Below, one piece after another: positions 1-8,214 of a stretch of 64,000 nucleotides of DNA. The translations under genes and the position numbers were made by a program. The stretch covers positions 62,001 to 126,000 of the forward strand of contig NZ_JALHQD010000004.1 of NCBI RefSeq assembly GCF_022842145.1, written 5' to 3'. Every line of letters starts with the position of its first letter. Within the stretch, counting starts at the first letter, position 1. Source of the DNA: Tabrizicola sp. Lineage in GTDB: Bacteria > Pseudomonadota > Alphaproteobacteria > Rhodobacterales > Rhodobacteraceae. Under the pieces are notes generated by a model. It saw only the letters and a program-made list of their open reading frames with translations, searched no databases and was not told the DNA's origin.

Positions 1-284
1 AGGATCGCGCCAACCATCACATAGCCGCCAACGATCAGCTTCGTCGGATCGCCCGCGCTGTCGGCGACGAACTGAGCCAGACCCACCGTGCCGCCCGCGC
101 CCGGGACGTTCACCACTTCGACCGATGGCGCGATGCCCTCGGCCTGCAGCACCTCCTGCATGGCGCGGGCCGTGCCGTCCCAGCCGCCGCCGGGGTTGGC
201 GGGGGCCATGATCGTGTAGTCCTGCGCGAACGCCGGAACTGCCAGCGCAGCCGCGAAGGCCACGCCCAGAATTGCGTGTTTCAT
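1..284 (-). CDS. tctC: Tripartite tricarboxylate transporter substrate-binding protein (TctC/Bug family), 5' part only
   Basis: Only the N-terminal 94 or so residues are inside the window; the gene runs off the left edge. The reverse-strand reading starts at the ATG at 284, preceded by a strong GGGAGGAAA ribosome site. It gives a signal peptide ([20 protein letters not shown]) and then [20 protein letters not shown]. The PANPGGGWD motif is typical of periplasmic Bug/TctC proteins that capture tricarboxylates or related carboxylates for TctAB. It lies downstream of, and on the same strand as, the solute-binding gene ending at 397. A TctD/TctE-like pair is transcribed divergently beyond that, which fits a carboxylate-uptake locus. 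The ligand cannot be read from the fragment. Confidence 0.85.
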   Translation of the reverse strand, partial: MKHAILGVAFAAALAVPAFAQDYTIMAPANPGGGWDGTARAMQEVLQAEGIAPSVEVVNVPGAGGTVGLAQFVADSAGDPTKLIVGGYVMVGAI

Positions 285-368
285 CTTGTTTCCTCCCTTG
301 GGGCAACCGTGGTTGCCGAATCCGCCGGGGCTCCCTCCCCGGAACGTCATCAGCAGAACACGGCAACC

Positions 369-384
369 TGTCACGAACCTGACA
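369..384. promoter_or_regulatory. Inverted repeat upstream of tctC, possible operator
   Basis: TGTCA-N6-TGACA lies about 85 bases upstream of the tctC start, in the gap between two binding-protein genes. Read the other way it also resembles two direct heptamers (TGTCAGG and TGACAGG), the arrangement OmpR-class regulators prefer. A TctD-type regulator is encoded at 1725, so this is a reasonable but unproven target. Confidence 0.3.
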
Positions 385-396
385 TGTTCCCGAAAG

Positions 397-1443
397 CTAC
401 TCGCCGCCTTCCAGCGCCGCGTTCCATTCCGCCAGCACCCGCGCCCGGCTGGCCGCATCCAGATAGGCCAAAAGCCCCGGCGACACCGCGACGGGCCGCA
501 GCTTGGCCCCCAGCGCCTCCTGCATCGCGGCCGCCGAATCCTTGCCCCTGACCTCCAGACTGACCGCCGGCAGGCGCAACCGCTCGGCCAGCACCGTCTG
601 TCCGTCCCGCGACATCAGGAACTCCAGGAACGCCTCGCCGAGGTCGGGGTTAGCCGCGGCCCTTGGCACCAGCGCCACGCGGCTTATCACCACGACATAG
701 TCCCGCGGCAGCACCAGCCCGATATCCGGCAGCCGCGTCGCCTGATCGGCCGCATAGGACCCAAGCACATTGTAGCCCAGCTTCAGTTGTCCCGAGTTCA
801 CCCCGTCGATGACATCCTGCGAGGTCGGAAAGGTCTGCACCCCGGCCCGCCCCATAGCGCGGACCAGCGGCCAAAGATCGGCGAAATGCTCCTGGTCCCG
901 CATCAGGTACAGATAGCCCACTGCAGACCTTGCAATGTCATAGGTCCCGATACTGCCCTTCGGCGCCGTCTCCAGCCAGTCGATCAGCGCCGCCCGCGTG
1001 TCAGGAGGTCCATCCGGGAACGACGGGCGGTGATAGACGATCACGCCGGGCTCGAAGGTCAGTGCAAAAACCATGCTGCGCCATGCTGCCCAGTCCGGCC
1101 AAGCCGCCGCACCCGGCACATCGGCCTCGCGGGCATAGCCGTCATTGGCCAGCTTCACGGTCACATCCATCGCCGAGGAAAAGACCAGGTCCGCCGAAGC
1201 CTGACCCGCATCCGTCTCCGCCACCACCCGTGCGGCAATCTCTCCCGCTAAAAGGTCCTCGTAGCGGACGCTGACATCGGGCCGGATCACCTGGAACGCT
1301 TCGATCAGCGGCCGGGCCAGCGGAGAGTCCAGCGAGGAATAGACCACCAACTCCCGATCACCGCCCTGGGGCGCGGGATAGACCGCGACCTCGGCATGGG
1401 CGGGCAGGGCAAGGCAGACCACGAAGGCGCGCAGCAATGACAT
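397..1443 (-). CDS. Periplasmic ABC-type solute-binding protein (family 1, iron/anion-like)
   Basis: 348 residues with a short signal peptide ([17 protein letters not shown], cut near 17/18). The mature start [20 protein letters not shown] and the segment [20 protein letters not shown] match the type 2 periplasmic-binding fold of the AfuA/FbpA-like group. No ABC permease or ATPase lies next to it. It sits between tctC, about 110 bases downstream on the same strand, and a divergent two-component system starting 281 bases away. That arrangement suggests it may be a ligand-presenting partner for the sensor kinase rather than part of an importer. This role is inferred from position; the ligand is unknown. 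Confidence 0.75.
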   Translation of the reverse strand: MSLLRAFVVCLALPAHAEVAVYPAPQGGDRELVVYSSLDSPLARPLIEAFQVIRPDVSVRYEDLLAGEIAARVVAETDAGQASADLVFSSAMDVTVKLANDGYAREADVPGAAAWPDWAAWRSMVFALTFEPGVIVYHRPSFPDGPPDTRAALIDWLETAPKGSIGTYDIARSAVGYLYLMRDQEHFADLWPLVRAMGRAGVQTFPTSQDVIDGVNSGQLKLGYNVLGSYAADQATRLPDIGLVLPRDYVVVISRVALVPRAAANPDLGEAFLEFLMSRDGQTVLAERLRLPAVSLEVRGKDSAAAMQEALGAKLRPVAVSPGLLAYLDAASRARVLAEWNAALEGGE

Positions 1444-1724
1444 CGCCCCAGCCTAGCCGCACCTCCCGCGCCCCGGCAACCATCGCCGCCGGTATGGTCG
1501 CGGAACACCTGTTTCGATTCGCCGGGAATTCCCGAGGCCGGGCCCATCTTGTGGATCGCAGACAGGGGCGGAAGGCACGGGCAATACTGAAGTCCAAGGC
1601 TTCATCCTTAATGTAGTCTATTCTTTACTGCTTTACTCCAATGAGTTGCCGGTCGATCTTCACATAATCTGCCCCAGCGCCTTCGCTCTTCCTCAACCGC
1701 GACCAACTGGCCTAGGCTTCGACC

Positions 1725-2396
1725 ATGAGAATCCTGCTTGTCGAGGACGACCTGCCGCTGGCCGAGGCGCTGACCACGCTCCTCCTCGGTGCCGGTTATG
1801 CCGTGGACGTCATCCATGACGGACTGTCTGCCGAAACCCTGATCGGTGCCGAACGCTTCGACCTTGTGATCCTTGATCTCAACTTGCCCGAAAAGGACGG
1901 CCTTTCCGTACTCCGCTCGCTTCGCACCAGGAAGAATCCCGTTCCAATCCTGATCCTTACCGCCCGCGGTGAACCTGCCGAGCGGATCGCGGGCCTCGAC
2001 CTCGGGGCCGATGACTACATGGTCAAACCGTTCGACGTGGGCGAGTTCGAGGCGCGCGTCCGCTCGATCCTTCGCCGCCAGGCCGGTCATCACGCCTCGG
2101 AACTGCAGATCGGCTGCGTCCGATTCGACATGACCGCGCGCCGCTTTACAGTCGGGGATGAACACCTTGACCTGCCCCCGCGCGAATTGGCGCTGTTGGA
2201 GCTTTTCTTCCTCCGTGCCGGTCGGGTCGTCGGCAAGGACGCCATTGTCCAATCGCTTACCTCGCTCGACGACATCCTGTCCGACAATGCCATCGAACAA
2301 TACGTCAGCCGCCTCCGGCGCCGCCTCGGCCCCCACGGGTTGACGCTCCGCACCGCCCGCGGGCTGGGCTACATGCTGGAGCGCCCCAATGGTTGA
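1725..2396 (+). CDS. tctD: Two-component response regulator, OmpR/TctD type
   Basis: 223 residues. The receiver domain (about 1-115) has the acidic pair D8/D9, the phospho-acceptor D51 in LVILDLNLPEKDG and K101 in YMVKPFD. The C-terminal winged helix (about 125-220) ends in the OmpR-type segment AIEQYVSRLRRRLGPHGLTL. It is followed 33 bases later by its kinase. The TctD name rests on the neighbouring tctC fragment and on the kinase type; OmpR-family regulators of this size are otherwise hard to tell apart. Confidence 0.85.
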   Translation: MRILLVEDDLPLAEALTTLLLGAGYAVDVIHDGLSAETLIGAERFDLVILDLNLPEKDGLSVLRSLRTRKNPVPILILTARGEPAERIAGLDLGADDYMVKPFDVGEFEARVRSILRRQAGHHASELQIGCVRFDMTARRFTVGDEHLDLPPRELALLELFFLRAGRVVGKDAIVQSLTSLDDILSDNAIEQYVSRLRRRLGPHGLTLRTARGLGYMLERPNG

Positions 2397-2429
2397 CCGC
2401 ATGGCTGACGCATCCTGTGGCTTGTTCCG

Positions 2430-3797
2430 GTGACTGACCGGCCCGCCTCGCTTCGTCGGACGATCCTGGTCTGGCTCGTCCTCGCCACCGCCGCCATCGG
2501 TGCCCTGGCGCTTCTCGACACCCGGATCGAAGCCCTGCGTACCGCGCGCGAGGTTTCGGACCGGGTGCTGATCGGATCGGCTATGGCGATCGCCGAAGGG
2601 GTCAGCGTCGACGCAGAAGGCGGCCTTGCCGTCAGCATCCCTTTCTCGGCCCTCGACATGCTGTCGTCGACGGCCCAGGACCAGGTCTTCTACCGCGTCG
2701 ATGGTCCGAACGGTTTTCTGACTGGATATCAGGACCTTGCGCCCGTTTCTTTGATTGCTGGCCAGGAAACTGCCCTTACCGACGCCCGCTACGAAGCCTT
2801 CCCGATCCGCACTGCCACGTTGCTGCGCGAGCTTACCACGGGTGAGGGGACGCTGCCCTTCACCGTCACCGTCGCCGAAACCACCCGCGCGCGCGATGTC
2901 CTTGCCTGGTCGATCCTGTCCCGTTCAGCCCTGCGTATCGCGGGGCTGATTGCAGGCGCGGCGCTGGTCGCCTGGACCGTCGCCACCTATGCGCTGCGAC
3001 CTCTCGACCGGCTGTCCCGCGCCATTTCCGACCGCGAGCCGCATGACCTGACTCCGGTCCGCACCGATGCCCCGGAAGAATTGCGCCCCGTTGTGGACGC
3101 GCTGAACGGTTTTCTCCAGCGCCTGTCCCGCGCGATGGCCGCCTTGCAGAACTTCTCCAGCAACGCCAATCACCAGATCCGCACCCCGCTGACGGTCGCC
3201 AGGACACAGATCGCCGTTTCCGGAAAGACCAACGCCGGCACCGCGTTGGGCAAGGCGGATGCGGCGCTGGTCCGGATCGAGAGGGTGTTGGAGCAGCTTC
3301 TTCTCCTCGCCCGGGTTGAAGCGACCGGAACCAGGCCGTCGCTGCGCCGGGTCGATGCGGCGGCCGTGGCGCGCAGCGTTGCTGCGGATTTCATGCCGCA
3401 GGCGGTCCGATTGGGTCAGGACCTGGGCTATGACGGCCCCGACAGCGCCCATGCCCTGACCGAAGAGGTCCTCCTGGGTGAACTGCTGCGCAACCTTGTC
3501 GGCAACGCCCTTGCCCATTGCCCGCCCGACACCGTGGTCACGCTGCATCTCGCCGATCTGGGCGCCTCCGGGCTGGAGCTTTCGGTCACCGACACCGGCC
3601 CGCCCTTGTCCGACAGCGCCTTCGCCGATCTGCGCAGCCGATTGGCACCAGGACAGGCGATGCGGTCCGGCACCAGGGGTCTGGGTCTGCATATCGTGGC
3701 CGAGATCGCCCAGGCGCTGGACGCCGGCCTGGCCTTGGACCGGGGGCCGGGCGGACGGGGCCTGGCGATCCGCGTCGCTCTGCGGGCGGCGGAATGA
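2430..3797 (+). CDS. tctE: Sensor histidine kinase, TctE type
   Basis: 455 residues from a GTG start; there is no good ATG in frame upstream. An N-terminal membrane helix (about 10-29) and a second (about 168-187) enclose a periplasmic sensor region of the 2CSK_N kind. A short linker leads to the phospho-acceptor H248 in NHQIRTPLTV. The N box is LLRNLVGNALAHCP (about 352-365), then DTGPP (388-392) and GLGLHIV (417-423). The H box reads HQIRTPL, as in TctE-like kinases, rather than HELRTPL. It would phosphorylate the regulator just upstream and probably controls the carboxylate transporter to the left. Confidence 0.85.
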   Translation: MTDRPASLRRTILVWLVLATAAIGALALLDTRIEALRTAREVSDRVLIGSAMAIAEGVSVDAEGGLAVSIPFSALDMLSSTAQDQVFYRVDGPNGFLTGYQDLAPVSLIAGQETALTDARYEAFPIRTATLLRELTTGEGTLPFTVTVAETTRARDVLAWSILSRSALRIAGLIAGAALVAWTVATYALRPLDRLSRAISDREPHDLTPVRTDAPEELRPVVDALNGFLQRLSRAMAALQNFSSNANHQIRTPLTVARTQIAVSGKTNAGTALGKADAALVRIERVLEQLLLLARVEATGTRPSLRRVDAAAVARSVAADFMPQAVRLGQDLGYDGPDSAHALTEEVLLGELLRNLVGNALAHCPPDTVVTLHLADLGASGLELSVTDTGPPLSDSAFADLRSRLAPGQAMRSGTRGLGLHIVAEIAQALDAGLALDRGPGGRGLAIRVALRAAE

Positions 3798-4018
3798 AGA
3801 TTGGCGGGGGCGCAGGCTGATCGAGCGCACCTGGTCGCCTGGAGCGCGTCGGGACCGGCAGGTTGCAATCCCGACGCGCCACGCGCGGTCCGGCAGGACC
3901 TGTCCGTTATCCTCTTGCAATTGTCGCCTGTCCCGACAGGATGCGCGTCGATCCTGACCTGTGCAGTGTCGTCGGCGACGCCAGGAATGGGACGGATTTA
4001 ACGAGCGAGGTCGTGCAC

Positions 4019-4711
4019 GTGAAGCGAGAAACCACCAACCGACTGCGCTTCGTTCTCGAGGATCTCCTTCCGCCGATCGTGCGGGACTCGCAGATCTTCC
4101 ATGCCGTGGCGCGCATGGCCTGGGGCGCCCACGTGACGCGGCTTGCCGAGTTCCGTGAGAATTCGGCTTTCCTGACCCCCGAGGAGTACGGCGCTCTCTA
4201 CCGCGACCATCCCCGGGTGCACGAGGGCACGGACCTGTCGAAGGGGTGCGTGGACGAGATCGTCAAGTCGGTCGTCGGCAACAGCGTCTGCGACATCGGC
4301 TGCGGGACTGGTTTCCTCGTGCGTCAGATCCGCGCCGTCCGTCCCGACCTGGCGCGGGTCGCCGGGTCGGACTTCATCGTGGACGGGATCGTGGCCACGC
4401 CCGGCACCGAGTTCCACGCCGCCAAGGTCGAGGAACTGCCCTTTGCCGACGGCGAATTCGACACCGTGGTGTGCACGCACCTGCTTGAACACCTGCTTGA
4501 GCCCCGAAAGGCCGTGGCCGAGCTGCGGCGGATTGCCCGGCGGCGGCTGATCATCGTCGTGCCCTGTGAACGGGAATACCGCTACACGTTCAACCCGCAT
4601 TTCAACTTTTTCCCCTACCGTGGGTCGTTCCTGCGGCTGATGACCCCGGTGCCCGAGCAGTTCCGCTGCTTCAAGATCGGACGGGATTTTTATTACGAGG
4701 AAACGCGGTAG
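4019..4711 (+). CDS. Class I SAM-dependent methyltransferase
   Basis: 230 residues from a GTG at 4019 with GAGG eight bases upstream. An in-frame ATG at 3863 would add 52 residues that do not look like protein. The SAM-binding motif I is VCDIGCGTGFLV, followed by an acidic loop and the post-motif FDTVVCTHLLEHLLEP, the usual Methyltransf_11 pattern. The C-terminal part (EREYRYTFNPHFNFFPYRGS) is aromatic-rich and may form the substrate site. The substrate is unknown. It stands alone, just outside the tRNA-Gln island, with its stop about 65 bases before the distal repeat. Confidence 0.8.
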   Translation: MKRETTNRLRFVLEDLLPPIVRDSQIFHAVARMAWGAHVTRLAEFRENSAFLTPEEYGALYRDHPRVHEGTDLSKGCVDEIVKSVVGNSVCDIGCGTGFLVRQIRAVRPDLARVAGSDFIVDGIVATPGTEFHAAKVEELPFADGEFDTVVCTHLLEHLLEPRKAVAELRRIARRRLIIVVPCEREYRYTFNPHFNFFPYRGSFLRLMTPVPEQFRCFKIGRDFYYEETR

Positions 4712-4775
4712 CCGGGCCGGACTGCGGCTGCCGCAGCGGCGGCCGTCTCAACTGCGCAGGATGTTGAATGAAGAA

Positions 4776-4801
4776 GGTTGGCTGGGGCGCTAGGATTCGA
4801 A
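4776..4801 (-). repeat. Distal attachment-site copy (3' end of tRNA-Gln)
   Basis: 26 bases identical to 8189-8214. They cover the CCA end, the acceptor 3' strand and the T arm to mid T-loop of tRNA-Gln on the reverse strand. The rest of a tRNA is missing here, so this is the truncated copy left at the far end of an insertion. Confidence 0.85.
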
Positions 4802-4978
4802 GCCCGAGGTAGGACTTGTACCGAAACGATGCCGGGGTCGTTGGCGGTGGGGCAAAGGGTGGGGCGGCCCTCCAACAAAAAGATCTAGTTTCTGGCGGCC
4901 CGAAGCTATGATCTAGTCAGATTTACATAGGACGTACGTTATCACCTTTTCGCCTTACTGCTTCGAGAGGATCGGATT

Positions 4979-6664
4979 ATGCCTTCTAGGCTGACAGTGC
5001 TCGCAGCTCTTGCGTTCGTGATCCTCTCCATGCCGGTGCCCGCCGAAATCGAGTTCATCCGTCCTGGCGATGTTCCCTCAGAAGGCCCCACGGAGCTTGA
5101 TGTTGGCTTGCTTGAGCTTGATGAAGTGTATCGCGGGCTTGACCTCCTGGGCCGCTTATCATCTCGCGCAACAAAGGGTACGGTCATCAGTACTTTAATG
5201 ATCGATTATGCGAAGGACGATATCGACGGCGTGCCAGGCATTACTGATGCTGATCGCGAATTGGCAGCGAGGGTCGTGATTGCACGGCAGCGTTCCAATA
5301 CTTCGCGCTCCTGGGCGGAGAACGACCTCGACGGTAATGGCGTGGTCACTCGCTCCGAACTCATGGTCGTCGGCCGCACGAGGGTGGAAGGAGGTGTCCG
5401 AGGTCAGGGACAGGACGCCTTGATTGAGTTAACTGAGGAGCAACGCGAGACCTTAGTGCTCGACTATGTGGGCACTTTTCTTGGCCAAGATCGCGATAGC
5501 AACGACGCCGTGACGTACGAGGAAGCGATCGCGCCAGTCGATGAAGAAGGCATCCTTACGCGCCTGCGAACGGAAGGCGGGTCGCTGAAACCGGTGTGGG
5601 ACGCAGACGGAAACGGAACAATCACCGAAGTCGAGATTCGGCGATCCGCCGACAGGTTGCTCGGCCTGGTGGACGCCAATGACAACAATGTCGTTGAAGT
5701 TGAAGAGGCACAGGCTGCCTTTCGGGCATTCACCACGTCACGTGCGCGCTCGGAGGATCCTTCGCGTGGCAAACGGATACAGTGCACGCTTCCGGAAGTG
5801 CCCAAGACGGCCGAGATCGTCGTCCTACAAGGGGATTCAGGCTCTGCGGTTACAAACATCGCTCTGAACGTCCCAAATGACCCCGTTATTCGTATGGCTG
5901 AGGTCGAGGTGCCTGAGGGCAAAACAGATGTCTATCTTATCGCATCAATGCGCTCGCCAACTATCTTTCGGATCATGGGAGCAGGTGCGGCGCGAGTGAA
6001 GGCTGTAGTCGGGGTCGCCGCTTTGGTGGCGCTCGAAGGGGGCAAAGCGGATCTCGCCAATACGCCGTGCCACCGGGGGTTTCTCGGGATACGCATCGTA
6101 GAGCCGGGCGGTATCGCTGCGGAATTCGGTCAGGCTCTCGGCCGCGACGATCTTCGCGCCGTCGTCGCCGGACGGTTGGGACACATTAATCTCGGCACGC
6201 TGTCGAACGCGGCAGATACGCTCTTAGTTGGTGATGACCTGCCGGTCATGATGGGTGACGGGCAAATTGTCGTGGATCGATTCTTGTCCTTCGATCCTGG
6301 CGGATTTCAGGTGCTTGATCCGGGAGAAATCCAGTCGACGGTCAAGGTTAGCGCGCGGGAGCTGCCGCCGTTGGAAATTGGACTGATTGTACTTGCTTCA
6401 GAGGGTAAGATCGACTTCGTCTCTCCGCCGCCCGGCTTTTTGACGCGCGACGTGCCCGACGGGATTAAGCGGGTCGTGCCAGACGGCGACGCGACGGCTG
6501 GTATTACCTTGCAAGGCGAGGCCGATGGGGGAAGCAGTGGTCAGTTTCCACTAACTGTAGTGGTGCGGCGCGCTATTGATCTTCCGGCAGGGCTTACGAC
6601 TGAACGCGGCGTCCGACTTATTGTTCCGGATGGCGTGCCCAAGCCACGAGGTTTACGAAACTGA
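4979..6664 (+). CDS. Secreted EF-hand calcium-binding protein of unknown function
   Basis: 561 residues with a signal peptide (about 1-22, ending PVPAEIEF). Four EF-hand-type loops can be read: 116-127 (D-L-D-G-N-G-V-V-T-R-S-E), 171-182 (D-R-D-S-N-D-A-V..E), 208-219 (D-A-D-G-N-G-T-I..E) and 232-243 (D-A-N-D-N-N-V-V..E). The first and third are canonical; the second and fourth lack the central glycine. The remaining 300 residues are rich in Val/Gly and probably beta-sheet, with Cys near 269 and about 363. I do not recognise a family for that part. It is probably periplasmic or extracellular. It is the first gene in the tRNA-Gln island. Confidence 0.7.
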   Translation: MPSRLTVLAALAFVILSMPVPAEIEFIRPGDVPSEGPTELDVGLLELDEVYRGLDLLGRLSSRATKGTVISTLMIDYAKDDIDGVPGITDADRELAARVVIARQRSNTSRSWAENDLDGNGVVTRSELMVVGRTRVEGGVRGQGQDALIELTEEQRETLVLDYVGTFLGQDRDSNDAVTYEEAIAPVDEEGILTRLRTEGGSLKPVWDADGNGTITEVEIRRSADRLLGLVDANDNNVVEVEEAQAAFRAFTTSRARSEDPSRGKRIQCTLPEVPKTAEIVVLQGDSGSAVTNIALNVPNDPVIRMAEVEVPEGKTDVYLIASMRSPTIFRIMGAGAARVKAVVGVAALVALEGGKADLANTPCHRGFLGIRIVEPGGIAAEFGQALGRDDLRAVVAGRLGHINLGTLSNAADTLLVGDDLPVMMGDGQIVVDRFLSFDPGGFQVLDPGEIQSTVKVSARELPPLEIGLIVLASEGKIDFVSPPPGFLTRDVPDGIKRVVPDGDATAGITLQGEADGGSSGQFPLTVVVRRAIDLPAGLTTERGVRLIVPDGVPKPRGLRN

Positions 6665-6710
6665 GTATTCTCCCGTATCTAATTAGGTAGTAGATATAGG
6701 AGCTTATACC

Positions 6711-6878
6711 ATGAAGACGATCTTGGCCCTCGGCTCAGCCGGGGGTCTTTTCATTGCTGCACGGGGGTCCTTCAGCCTCTTCCTTCTTCTGCTCGTGGCC
6801 AAGCAAGTCAGCCAGGACCTTGCGATGGCGCTCTTCAAGGAAGCGCTGAAGGCCGGGTGGTTCAATGGAACCCGGTGA
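6711..6878 (+). CDS. Very small membrane-type hypothetical protein
   Basis: 55 residues starting MKTILALGSAGGLFIAARGS, with one hydrophobic stretch (FSLFLLLLVA, about 21-30) and an amphipathic C-terminus (QVSQDLAMALFKEALKAGWF). The ribosome site AGGAG sits about eight bases before the ATG and is one of the clearest in the island. The end overlaps the next ORF by 14 bases, which suggests coupled translation. No family is recognised. Confidence 0.5.
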   Translation: MKTILALGSAGGLFIAARGSFSLFLLLLVAKQVSQDLAMALFKEALKAGWFNGTR

Positions 6879-7059
6879 CGTCGTGTTGATCAAAGCCTTC
6901 GACGACGTCCCTGAGCATTGGTTCCGCGTGGAGGAGGTCTACGAGGACTGCATCACAGGTCAGGCCCTCAACATGGTCACCAAGCGCTTCAGTGTGCTGA
7001 GGGAGCAGGCGGGGATTTACAGGAAGGGGGTTGCTCATCCGGCTCTTCGGCGAGGCTAA
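6865..7059 (+). CDS. Small hypothetical protein, coupled to the preceding ORF
   Basis: 64 residues: MEPGDVVLIKAFDDVPEHWF opens an acidic, aromatic-rich sequence that continues RVEEVYEDCITGQAL. It looks like a compact beta domain rather than random translation. After about residue 38 the sequence becomes basic and less convincing, so the C-terminus may be altered by a frameshift. The start lies inside the preceding ORF (14-base overlap) in another frame. Function unknown. Confidence 0.45.
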   Translation: MEPGDVVLIKAFDDVPEHWFRVEEVYEDCITGQALNMVTKRFSVLREQAGIYRKGVAHPALRRG

Positions 7060-7143
7060 TGCGGTCACGCAAAACAACATTGACAAGCTGACGGGTCGTT
7101 TCAACATGACGCTTCCGAGGCGTCGATGGGCTTAGTCTATCGC

Positions 7144-7989
7144 TCAATGCAAATTCGAGGAACGGGTTCTAACCCGATATTGTGTCGCGCGCCGGTCCCC
7201 GGGTTGACGGTGCAACTCGAACAGGCCGGACACCTGAAGGACCTGATGCCAGCTACGACATCCATAGTGCTCGGGCAGTTCTTCGGGGTACCGTGCCAAA
7301 ACCCAATCCACTGCTTCAGCAACGGATGCCCAACCGTCACGAGCCAGGTCGTCAGCTGCCTCCTGGAGAGCGATCGCGATTACTGTGTGGCACCAAGGGA
7401 TTCTGTCGTGAATGAGGTCGTCGAGGATCCCCTCAGTATTGAAGGCCTCTGCGGCGAGCTGTTTCAGGCGGGCCAATGCTATCGCTTCCTCGCGGAGGCT
7501 GTCCAAAGAGTGCTTGATCTGATCCGAGGCCGCAATCAAGGCACTCTCAGCCCGTCGGCAACCATCAGCACTCCTGAGGTCGTACTGCTCAACGAAATGG
7601 TGAACCAGATTGTTTCGCAAGAGCACAAGCTCCTTGATGCTGCTCTCGGTTTGAGTGAAGTCATCAGGTGATAGCTCAACTCGTAACCGTATCCTGAACG
7701 ATGCGGAGCCGTCTTCGACGGGGGGCGATGCTGCTTCGGCGTTCCCATCGCTGGTTAGATAGTCTCCGAGAAACTCACCGGCCAAGGTTCCGAGCGTTTT
7801 GCGCCTGACATCAGTTGTCGGGGCAACTCGGGTGTCGTTGTGCGACTGGACGGCTCCCGAAATATCGCGCTCACCTAAAAGGACCTTCATCAAGATCTCA
7901 TACCTCTGCAAATTCAGTAGGCAGGATCCCAGCAACCGCTCAACCTCGTGTCGAAGTGCCTGAAGGTTCTCGTCTGATGGTTCAGTCAT
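7144..7989 (-). CDS. HEPN-like plus OST-HTH/LOTUS domain protein, predicted RNA-binding or RNase
   Basis: 281 residues. The N-terminal two thirds is helical, with an R-x4-H motif (RNNLVH, R125 to H130) in the sequence LVLLRNNLVHHFVEQYDL, the signature of HEPN RNases. The C-terminal segment (about 205-275) has the winged-helix pattern of OST-HTH/LOTUS domains: DGWASVAEAVDWV, then YGCRSWHQVLQVSGLFELH and YRVR at the end. LOTUS domains bind RNA, and bacterial members with this architecture are annotated as LOTUS proteins of unknown role. It lies in the tRNA-Gln island next to the intact tRNA and faces away from it. A defence, toxin or RNA-control role is inference only. Confidence 0.7.
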   Translation of the reverse strand: MTEPSDENLQALRHEVERLLGSCLLNLQRYEILMKVLLGERDISGAVQSHNDTRVAPTTDVRRKTLGTLAGEFLGDYLTSDGNAEAASPPVEDGSASFRIRLRVELSPDDFTQTESSIKELVLLRNNLVHHFVEQYDLRSADGCRRAESALIAASDQIKHSLDSLREEAIALARLKQLAAEAFNTEGILDDLIHDRIPWCHTVIAIALQEAADDLARDGWASVAEAVDWVLARYPEELPEHYGCRSWHQVLQVSGLFELHRQPGDRRATQYRVRTRSSNLH

Positions 7990-8188
7990 GCTGATCTTGG
8001 CCTATGTGCCAGGTTGGACGGCTTGATCGGGCTCGGGATGCCCCAACGACTACTTAGCAGGCCACTATGGCAAGTGTGAGGTCTGAGGCGGCATGGTGTG
8101 TGACAGAATGTGGGGCATCCCGTGGGGCAATTCGCTTACCCTAGCAAAAGGAGCTGCAGGGTAGGTTTATGCCACGAAGGAAGAAATT

Positions 8189-8214
8189 GGTTGGCTGGGG
8201 CGCTAGGATTCGAA
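8189..8214 (-). repeat. Proximal attachment-site copy within tRNA-Gln
   Basis: 26 bases identical to 4776-4801. Positions 8192-8214 form the 3' end of the intact tRNA-Gln; three more bases extend beyond its CCA. Confidence 0.85.

Larger units (their letters stand above)
4776..8188. mobile_element. Small genomic island integrated at the 3' end of tRNA-Gln
   Basis: A segment of about 3.4 kb lies between perfect 26-base direct repeats (4776-4801 and 8189-8214) that correspond to the 3' end of tRNA-Gln. The intact tRNA is at the right end and the island lies downstream of the tRNA 3' end. This is the geometry produced by tyrosine-recombinase integration. Contents: a secreted EF-hand protein, two very small ORFs and a HEPN-LOTUS-like gene. 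Base composition is visibly less GC-rich than the neighbours. No integrase, excisionase or transposase is recognisable, so the element is either a remnant or depends on recombinases supplied elsewhere. Confidence 0.75.

Noticed and set aside
1608-2402. Long antisense frame over the response regulator
   Set aside because: Low-complexity antisense product; the plus-strand gene has all receiver and winged-helix motifs.
3863-4018. N-terminal extension of the methyltransferase to ATG 3863
   Set aside because: The added residues are Arg/Pro-rich without pattern, and GTG 4019 has a well-placed ribosome site.
4776-4875. A second tRNA-Gln gene
   Set aside because: Only the 3' 23 bases of the tRNA match; no anticodon arm, D arm or 5' acceptor strand follows, so it is a repeat and not a gene.
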